Shown piece after piece: positions 55,808 through 64,000 of a stretch of 64,000 bases of DNA. Source of the DNA: Salvator merianae. Lineage: Eukaryota > Chordata > Lepidosauria > Squamata > Teiidae. The position numbers and the translations under genes are program-made. How positions within the stretch are numbered: the first letter of the stretch is position 1; every line of letters begins with the position of its first letter. The notes under the pieces were generated by a model that saw nothing but the letters and a program-made list of their open reading frames with translations, made no database searches and had not been told where the DNA came from. The DNA lies in contig QVOM02000071.1 in NCBI GenBank assembly GCA_003586115.2, positions 789,377 through 853,376 on the forward strand, given 5' to 3'.

Positions 55808-57629
55808 GAAATGGGCGTTCTGTGTAAAACTGAGAGAATCTGCCTCTTGGATTCATGTTTTTCAATCATGGGAAAACTATTTATTTCTATATGATCTTTT
55901 ATTGATAAACCCTCCATCTGTCCTTGTATTTGGTAGCCTGTATGTAGTGGTCGTGACACTGGGAACAAAAGTTCCCAGTCTCCGACGTTGTTGGCCTGGG
56001 CTGTTTTAGCCAGGTGCTCAGAAGCAGCACACTTCAGTGCCCACTTCCAGGAGCCCAGCAAAATGGTACTAGGCTCCTCACATGAAGTAGACTGAAGCAG
56101 CAACTCACTGCTGTAGGCACATGAACATCCGGTCCAGTCCACCACTGGGGAACACTTCAGAATTTTTTTTTTAAATGCTCTCCTGTTGGAGCAGGCTACA
56201 GTGCCATATTTGCACCACATGCTGCTTAAATCTCTTCTTGCACGCTGATGCAGCATTCCATGGGAGGCAAGGCCACCCTGTGGGCCAACCCACCATGCAG
56301 TCGATGCATTCCTTGTGGACCCAGCATAAGTTTCCTAGCAATAGCTGAACCCAAATCGATTGGCTTTTTTGATGCTTATATTGCTAATCACAAGTCCACT
56401 ATTAGATACCTTTTTCAATTGGAATGAAGGGACCCTTTGAAATCAAGAATGTGTGTTAAAATTATTCATTCCTGAAAGGTAAAAAAGCCAAAAGATTTCT
56501 GCAAACACCTGGCAAGTAGCAGGCAGCTGACTTTTCCTGGATCAAGACATCGAGGGGAGAGGGAAACTGGAAGACTACTATTTATCAAACAAACATTCTT
56601 GCACGCAGATAAGGTTCCTTGGCATGCTAGCAGTCATCATCACTTTGGGCTTTCTTTCTTTTGTTCAGATGGGCTGAGTTGGGTCGCCCTCTGGCTGCAG
56701 AAATGTTTTGATTCTTTTTTTTTCTTATATGCTTTTCATTATAGTATTACTTATAAATATTTTTCCATTTCTAAAACTGATTTTGTTGCTAAGCCTCATA
56801 TATTAATGACACTTTGTGATTTGCATTCGACACAACAGAGTTTTCATTGATTTCCTACCACTTGTTAGCTAGCTATTTTTCTTCTTCTTCAATTTGTGTG
56901 GGTTGGCAAATTTGGTATATATTAACTGTTTTCCTCTCTTGCTAATGCTTCTTCATAAATCATTAGTAACAGCTTTAGTGTGTGTTTTTTAAAAAATTGT
57001 AGTTCTTTCACAACCGAGGCATAGCGAGTTGTCATACATGCCTCAATATTTTGAAGGGAAGTCCCTCAAATTAATATATTGTACATTCTTTACTTCAAGA
57101 ATTGAAGTACAACAATATATATTCCTTCTTTTCTCGAGTCTATCAGGACTTACATCTTGCATTGCTATAAGTTTCTTAATATCAAAGCTTTTTAAACATT
57201 GCATTGGAACCTTCCGTTGTTCTTTTTTCCAGAATCTGATAATGCAAACACTGTATAGTGTATTTGCACTTGGTGAGTACAACAATTTTCAACAATTTAT
57301 GTATCTTTTTGGAATCTGTTTCTCATTCAAAATCAGCTAAAAATATTAGGTACTTGCTGCAAGAAGATTATAAGCAGGAATTCATCAGGCATTTTAAAAA
57401 TGGCAAAGGTACAGGTCTAGTTTGGCTCTGATTTACACAAGCTTATTCTGGATTTTCTTCTGTTTAGAATCCATAGACGTCAGATTCTTTGTTTGTCTTG
57501 CATACTAAAAGCTACCTATTCTGCTCTTTATAATCATTTATTTAGTTTGCAGTTCTTATCTTCAAGAGATATTAAAATTGGATATAGACTTTTCCCCTCC
57601 AGGACCTGCCCATTTTGTCTCTTTTAACT
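55808..57629. other. unassigned DNA
   Basis: No gene or repeat family recognised. Frames at 55801-56256 and 57029-57340 lie on sequences that are open on both strands and have no domain. Confidence 0.35.
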
Positions 57630-57995
57630 GAAACAAGGCTCCTCCAGACAGCAGGAGGAAACTGAGGGATCTTCTTTAGATCCCACAATTGCCTCTCACC
57701 ACCATTGCCGATCTCTTACCTCATCTGTTATACAGCAGTTCAAAAATATCCAGATGTTAGCAAGCACCTGCCCACTTCCCTTTGTTTTTTTTCCATGCTT
57801 GCTAGCATCCAGGTATTTTTGAACAACCAAAATAACACAAACACAGATGAGTAACAGCCCAGGATTGCAGTTGCTATTGCAAAAAATCCAGCATAATTGC
57901 TGGATTTCCCACATCATTGCTGGATTTCCCACAATAGCGATATTATGGATTTTCAGTCGACTACCCTGGAACTAAACTGGGAACGCCATCAGTAC
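57630..57995 (+). mobile_element. hairpin MITE, copy 2
   Basis: The core stem is 57738-57766 and 57796-57824, 29 bp with 25 matches, loop 29 bp. The core is the reverse complement of that at 29087-29168. At 57890-57935 a phrase GCTGGATTTCCCACA is repeated in tandem. Outer ends are not firmly placed. Confidence 0.58.
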
Positions 57996-59439
57996 TATTC
58001 CCAGTATAGTCTCAAGAGAATTGCGGGGTTTATCCGCTCTTACATGAACCATATTCTCTACACAAGAGATGTTCTCCCATGGCAGCATATGAGATGCCTC
58101 TTCATCTCATTTGTCCCCAATGTAGCAAGTCTTCCACAGACTCAATACCTGACAGTGAGAGCAAAATTTGAAAACCATTCTGTGCCATGCACTCACTGCA
58201 GAAAGACTGCTAAGCAAGAGAAAAATAGTCCTCCACCTGTTCCTCCTTTCCCAACATTGCCAGCATTAAGCAGCAAGGCACCTTTTAGCAGAATGCATGG
58301 AGCTCAACAGCACTGTTTGGTGGCAAGGGGAGAAGCAGTCCAAAAAACAGGGTTTGGGCAGCTGCTCCACCTCTTTACTACTACTCACATTTGGTAGATG
58401 AGTCATAGCCACAGTATTTACTCATTTACTCAAAACATTTTTGAACTGCTTCACATTCAACAAAGATATAGAAGCAGTTTACAGCAAGCACTGTCAGGCT
58501 AGGATGAAAGCTCCATGTAATAGATAAAAGTGTAATCGGCCAAATATTCCGTTTAGCAAAATACTACACATTTCCACCTACCACTAACAGCACACTGACA
58601 GCAGGTAAAACAGACCAGGGGGGTAGGGGGGTAGGACCAGCAGCAGCAGTGCTAGAATCTATATACCAGCACAGTTCAAGTGGTGCCAAACATCCAACTA
58701 ATGGAGCAGAGGTATCTCTGAGCCAACATCTTTTCAAGGTAGTTCGCAAAGAGCTCAGGGACAAGTACTCAGACAGTGCAAATAACATGGCTAGAGCAGC
58801 AAAACGATGAGGATCTAGAAGGAGATATCATGCTTTCCACACACTTGGTGAATGTGGCTGTAAAAACTGACTGTGGGACTATTGGACAAGGCTGATAGTG
58901 GCTCCATTCTGGATGATCTACAAGAGAGGAACAGGAAAATAGTTGGATCTTTTAATCTAGATGTATGTTGAACTTCTGTTCCATGACTACAAACTGGACC
59001 CAAAGGGTGTGACATTGAAGGAACTGAACTCCACACCACTGCAGTCACCAGAGAGAGGGGCAGACTAGTGGAACATGCATGCAGGAGCCTGTGGAAAGAG
59101 GAAGTAATGATCACATGCTCTCTTAGCGGCCTTGCAGCTAGGAGGTGGCAGGGCTGTGCAGTCTCATGACATCTCATGGCCCACAGAGATCTTGCTCTCC
59201 CTGCCTTTTTCCCAGGTTCCACCAAGCCCAAATGAGCAAAAGAACCTTACTGTACCTAACAACTCCACATCTTTGGCTTGGGCAAACAACTGATTGGTTA
59301 CCGTATGGATAACTAAAGTATTCCATTAGTGCAAGATATTCTCTTTGGGATCCTTCTCTGACTTTCTTCTCCATCTCAAGATCTCGCTGAGCATCTCCCA
59401 TACTCTATTTACTTTTACCCTTCACAATTGTGACCCAAT
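57996..59439. other. unassigned DNA
   Basis: Nothing recognised. A 166-codon frame at 57897-58397 overlaps the MITE and has no domain. Confidence 0.35.
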
Positions 59440-60030
59440 ATTCCTATGCGTAGTAATTCTGTGGAAGGATCTGTCCTTTTGGGGATTCCAAGGCAACCTG
59501 ATTCAACATTTTCTTGTATATGCAAGACAACACTTCATTCAGTACACCCTTCCCTGTTTTTACTGCACAATTTGTAAAACAGGAATAATTGTGTCCCACA
59601 GGTTCTCAGCAATCCACCAAGTTTCACTAATGCCCACTTATCTATACTCAGTTGTACAGCCAAGCACTCCAGTTCACCCATCTTGGCCTGGAGACTCCTG
59701 GCATCTGCATATTAACATTGGCAAAAAAATTTTTTGTTTTTTTTATCTGTACCATTCTTACTGTACCATTTTCCCACTCTCCTTCAGTCTATTTGAATAA
59801 TCACCACATGTGACATTTTCATCACCAATTTCTACCTTTGCAGCTTTGGGACAGATATAATTTTTTTCATCCCCAAGCAATGACTATTTTTAGCCTAGAT
59901 GTTTCTCCATTGCTGTTGGCTTTCCACCCTCTATCAGTTTAAAAGCTGCTCTGTCACCTTCCCAAATTTTAGTAAACAGCAGTTTGGTTCTATTTTGGTT
60001 CAAATGGTACCTCATGCCTTAAGAGACAAA
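59440..60030 (-). mobile_element. CR1-like internal region, antisense (tentative)
   Basis: The plus strand contains CACTAATGCCCACTTATC, GAGACTCCTGGCATCTGCAT and TGGTTCAAATGGTACCTCAT, resembling the complement of the 5' part of some CR1 elements (region around the ORF1/ORF2 border). No frame is intact. Confidence 0.4.
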
Positions 60031-60839
60031 GGCTACTTTCTCACAGCACAAGCTATGCTGCAGTCCATGCTGACCAAGTCTTGGCTGCCAGCTTCAAAGG
60101 CTCAATGTTCCCAACCTTCACAGTTTCCAGGAGGGCCCATTTTAGGGACACACAAACTTCCAGTGTCACTTCCAGTGGTGCCACCTGGTGTTCACTCACT
60201 CATTTCTGTTGACCTGCCTTGTTTATTTGCTCTCAGCAGCTAAGCTAGGTGCTTCCATGAACCCCTTCAAATATGCTACAGAGGCAGGCAGTTCGGGCAG
60301 CAATCCTAAGCAAAACCATTCCAAGCATCCCATTTCTAAATCAGGTGTGGCATGCATATACTGCAAAGAAACAGCAGGATAATCTCAGTTTTTGGTTTCC
60401 TTTCCCCTATAAACTATAAACTATAAAGCTCAGCACTGTAATGGCACTGTGTAAGTTCTTGTAGGATGCAGGAACTACACATCCTCACACCCCCTGTGCA
60501 AACATCCCACCCTACGACCTACTAGCACCACTTTAATGCCAAAGCAGGAGAAGGTACGCTCCCAGTCTTCTGCCCCACCACTTGTCATTTTCTTTGGACC
60601 AAACACACTTCTGCAGCCATTTCTTATGCCTTCCAAAACAATCTTGGCCAGAAACACTGAAGCAGAGGAATGAACATTTCTGCAGCTAGGAGTGTAGGGG
60701 AAGTGTGTGATCAGTACATTTTCTACCGTATGGGACAGAGTGCTTGAATGCAAGAACTTCAGCTCTTAAGGCAGCATGTATCACCATCATGCAGCTCCTG
60801 TCTACTGCCAAGTGGATTTTAGAAAAATTAATAGCTAAA
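60031..60839. other. unassigned DNA
   Basis: Nothing recognised, apart from a short (AAACTAT)n repeat at 60411-60428. Confidence 0.35.
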
Positions 60840-61200
60840 AAATAGTTTTATAGTAACTGCTGACCTATGGAATCCCCTACTATAACTAGTAATGTTGGTC
60901 ATCAACTTAGATGACTTCAAAGAAAGGTTTTGAGAAAATAATGAAGGACAGTACTATTATTAATTTATTTCAGAATATTCATATCAATAGTTACTAACCC
61001 TATGGCTATGTCATTATATTTCATACAGAAGGCAGTATGCCACTAAAGATGAGCAGTTCGAAGGCACTGAGCAAGACAAGGTGCTATGCTCATATTGTCC
61101 TTATGGGATTCTGTATATAGCTAGTTGGCCACTGTGAGAACAGGATGCTGGACTAACTGTGCCATCACTCTAATCCAGCAGGGTATTCCTTATATATTTA
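60840..61200 (+). mobile_element. CR1/L3 3'-end fragment
   Basis: Contains CCTATGGAATCCCCTAC, AAGGCAGTATGCC and GAACAGGATGCTGGACTAAC, then CAGCAGGGTATTCCTTATAT, the 3' end block of CR1/L3, in sense. Confidence 0.75.
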
Positions 61201-61639
61201 TTAAAATAAAGAGTAAAAAATAAATAAGATTTAAGAGTGAAAACAACACACTATGAACATTTTAAATAATGCTGATAAATGTTCATGTTAAATGTTAGTG
61301 GACAGGAGATGTAGTTAAAACATTCTGAATAATAAAACATTTGAAGAAGATAGTAAGGTCAGTGGTGATGCTTCAAGAAACATAGCAAGTCAACCAAGTA
61401 ACAGCTTTAATTTTTAATGGTTTGGAAAACAGTTTGCTATTTATGGTGCTTCCAAATGTATCAGACTAGCAAAAATCTGGAGTTGCAAAGAACCACTGAA
61501 ACCATTACATTCTGCCCCCTGCTCCTCACAAAGCATCTCTAAGGATCCAGCCTCTGTGTGAACATGTATGGTTAGGATGGCACCACCAATCCACTTCAGG
61601 ACAATTGTTGAACTTCCCAGCAAAATCCACCTTGTAACT
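61201..61639. other. unassigned AT-rich DNA
   Basis: No gene or repeat family recognised. Confidence 0.35.
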
Positions 61640-62400
61640 GAATCCCATTATTGAAACAGAAAAACAGAACTCATGGAGGATACAGCTAATCTACAAAAAT
61701 AGCACTCCCGGACTGACTAAAAAAGAATTTATAGACAGCTACAAGCTAAACACCGGGTTATTGCTTTCTTGGAAGCAGATTGAGAGACAAAAGCCAGATG
61801 ACATCTACATAATATGTTATATGTTCAATCTAACACTAGTTCAAAAGTTTTAGCCTCCTTATTAAAAAGGAAGGAATAGAAAAATCTCATATATAAACTA
61901 ATAAACAAGGCTAGAATAACATCATCTTATCCTGAGCATATCTCGAACACAATGTTCTCTTTTTACAATTATCTTTATTCCTCTTCTACCACTGAATCAT
62001 CGCATACAAATGATCTTGATTCTACTTCCTTATCTAATAGATGACCAAAGAGATATCCTTAACAAACCCATTACTAATGTTGAAGTACAGGAACCTATAA
62101 GGAGATTAAAACTTCATAAAACTCTGAGTATTGATAGCTTTATGTCTTTTTTACAAAACGTATCAAGACATTTTAATTCCCCATTTAGCTGAGTTATGCA
62201 ATCATGTAATAGAAGCATGCTGTTTATCTGACTCTTGGCGGACATCTTTGATAGTCACCTGTCTTAAAAAGAATAAACCTAAAGATGATGTTGCTTCTTA
62301 TTGGTCAATCTCCTCATAAACCAAGATTTTAAGATATTGACAAATATTCTAGTGAAGAGGATTAACCTATTTATTGCATCTTTGATAGGTCCTGAACAAT
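61640..62400 (+). pseudogene. L1/Tx1-type ORF2, part before and into RT
   Basis: A shifted reading contains HRVIASLEAD, then INKARITSSYPEHISNTMFS and FYNYLYSSSTTESS, the pre-RT region of L1-like ORF2. The RT blocks follow at 62010-62319: LNKPITNVEVQEPIRRLKLH, HLAELCNHVIEACCLSDSWR and LIVTCLKKNKPKDDVASYWS. Then IASLIGPEQ meets the foldback insertion. Frameshifts are frequent. Confidence 0.75.
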
Positions 62401-63468
62401 GGACCTGTTCGCACTTTCCATGCTAGAATGGGCTAATTAGCCCATTCTAGCGTAGAACAGACCCCATACGATGGGGCCTGAAAACTCACCTGAGGCTGGA
62501 TAATGGCGTTCGCCAGTGTGAACACCATTATCCATCCACGATGCTCGCCATGACAGCGGCCAGCAAGCGGCCGGCCACTGCCATGGCAACTGCAGCAGCT
62601 CTGCACCCACGGTTGCAATGGCGCCTGCCCATTCGGGCCTGCACGAGGCCCGAGACGTGCCCACGCCGCCGCGATCAGGCCTGGGCCGCCGGACGGGGCT
62701 GCACTGCACCCCGTCCAGCGTTTCAGTGCCCGATTGCGGATGCGAAGGGTGGTTGCCGCGGCAGCAGCCTACAAAGCGTCAGGCCGCTGCCATGGCGACT
62801 GGGAGGCCCGTGCAGTGCGCACGGCGATGATGCAATCGCGCGTGCGCACTGGGCCTCTCCCCCCTCCGTAGCGGGATCGGGCCTTCCCGATCGGGCTCAC
62901 GGTGCCGCAATCACGGCTGCCCGGCCTCATTGGGGTGATCAGGCTGCCCCGATTGGGCTGGGCGCACCCAATTGTGGTGCCGCGGGCCCAATCGGGAAGG
63001 CCCAATTCCGCTACGGAGGGGGAGAGGCCCAGTGCACATGCGCGATTGCGTCATCACCATGCGCACCGCGTGGGCCTCCCGGTTGCCATGGCAGCGGGCT
63101 GACGGTTTGTAGGCCACTGCCGCGGCAACCGCCCTTTGCGCCCACGATCAGGCACCGAAACACCGGACGGGACGCAGCGCGGCCCCATCCGGCGACCCAG
63201 ACCCCATCACGGCAGCGTGGGCACGACTGGGGCCTTGCGCGGGCCCGAAGTAGGCCCCATTGCCCATCATGCATTGCTTGATAACATGATCATACATGCG
63301 TGATGGGCGGGCTAATTGCCCAGAAGATGGCCGCCACAGTGGACAGGAAGGTAGTAACGATCGGCAGCGGATGAGGTCCGCTGCCGGTTGTTACGGCCAT
63401 CTGCCTGTGCGAATGCACTTGTCTAGTAAGCATCCTTGATGCTTGCTAGTTACAAGTGCGAACAGCCC
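62401..63468 (+). mobile_element. foldback element, copy 3
   Basis: The 1.07-kb insertion splits the L1/Tx1-type RT. Ends are ACCTGTTCGCACTTTCC and, complemented, GGGGCTGTTCGCACTTG. It carries the perfect 30-bp palindrome (62422-62451) near the left end and the CTAG-hairpin near the right end. Two arms of about 262 bp, roughly 62634-62895 and 62987-63250, are inverted and noticeably diverged; the centre is about 91 bp. CAATATGG follows the element and CAAT plus GG precedes it, so an 8-bp duplication is likely. A 246-codon frame across it arises from the CpG-rich arms and is not a gene. Confidence 0.85.
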
Positions 63469-64000
63469 CAATATGGCTTTACGCCTAACCTATTTCTGAT
63501 CCTATTCATCCTATTCATTTGGCCCTTATTTATTATTTGGCCCTATTCATTTGGCCCTTAATGCTGTATCATACAGTGACAACATCATAAGCGTTTGACT
63601 CCTATGTCACTTGATATTTACAAGGCTTTTAATAGTGTAGACTATTTTTCATATACTCAGTAATTCATAATATGGGATCAACCTTGTAGTATTTAAAGAA
63701 GAACTTGATCTTTTCTTCTATTTCCACTCTGGTTTGAAGGTTAATTATAAGTCTGAAATATAATTTCTTAATGTTTCCCTTAAATATCAACACGATTTAA
63801 GAAAGCAATCTGCTTTCATGATAGCTTATTAAACAATAATTTACTTAGGTGTTTTCCTACCAACTATATTACAACCATTCTCCAATTTGGCAAGATGTCT
63901 AAAGACAACTTGTAAGATAGAAAAACAAAAACCTCTCAATGATTACGTTTATAATCATTGCATTACGGCAATAAAAATGAAAATTCTTTCTCATCTTCAC
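63469..64000 (+). pseudogene. L1/Tx1-type ORF2, RT continued
   Basis: The reading resumes with the equivalent of YGFTPKR (shifted) and then SLDIYKAFNSVDYFFIYSVI, where the Asp of L-D-I-x-K-A-F is the first catalytic residue of RT, and HNMGSTL. It remains decayed to the window edge. Confidence 0.7.

Noticed and set aside
57897..58397. 166-codon frame, plus strand
   Set aside because: It begins inside a hairpin MITE and shows no domain or splice support.
62541..63281. The longest open frame in the window, 246 codons, plus strand
   Set aside because: It runs across the inverted arms of the foldback copy. The complementary strand and the other copies show similar frames, composition is extreme (Ala, Gly, Pro, Arg) and no domain is present. 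The open frame is a by-product of high CpG content.

Overview
The window looks like repeat-rich nuclear DNA from a squamate reptile (lizard, possibly a gecko-like lineage). The evidence is the repeat mixture: CR1/L3, L2, L1/Tx1-type, R4-like and RTE-like non-LTR elements, Ty3/gypsy and Gmr1-like LTR elements, hAT, Tigger-like, mariner-like and Tc1-like DNA transposons, and a tRNA-derived SINE with an L2-like tail. There is no operon structure, no CRISPR array and no long intact cellular ORF. The longest open frames lie in CpG-rich inverted repeats and are not genes. The species call is an inference.

Layout. 1-5.9 kb: antisense L2, R4-like and CR1 fragments plus a short hAT MITE with target-site duplications. 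5.9-10.6 kb: largely repeat-free, with a minus-strand chain of small exons in one phase (10363 down to 9289) that looks like part of an unidentified gene; one exon has an in-frame TGA. 10.7-15.3 kb: a SINE, then a Tigger-like element holding CR1 and L1 pieces. 16.3-17.3 kb: a CpG-rich block with promoter-like motifs. 19.7-23.8 kb: a TIR element, a decayed hAT transposase, a CR1/L3 3' half and an antisense gypsy RT. 24.3-28.2 kb: a gypsy gag-pol split by a foldback element and an L2 copy. 29.8-35.3 kb: a nearly full-length antisense L1 (19-bp target-site duplications) inside a mariner-like element. 37.4-39.6 kb: a TIR element, a second foldback copy and an antisense SINE. 42.8-46.0 kb: CR1 ORF1, an LTR-like block and an L1/Tx1-type ORF1. 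46.1-47.3 kb: a PAQR8-like pseudogene, cut off by the 5' LTR of a Gmr1-like retrotransposon (47.3-53.1 kb) that itself carries a Tc1 element. 53.1-55.8 kb: L2, L1 and a Tc1-like element with very long TIRs. 57.6-64 kb: a hairpin MITE, CR1 pieces and an L1/Tx1-type RT split by the third foldback copy.

The most unusual item is the foldback family at 26.3, 38.2 and 62.4 kb: CpG-rich, with shared ends reading about GGCCTGTTCGCACTT, a perfect 30-42 bp palindrome next to one end, a hairpin next to the other, and in two copies large internal inverted repeats. Nearly everything else is decayed mobile DNA whose nesting gives a relative insertion order. All assignments come from reading translations and repeats by eye; no database search was run.
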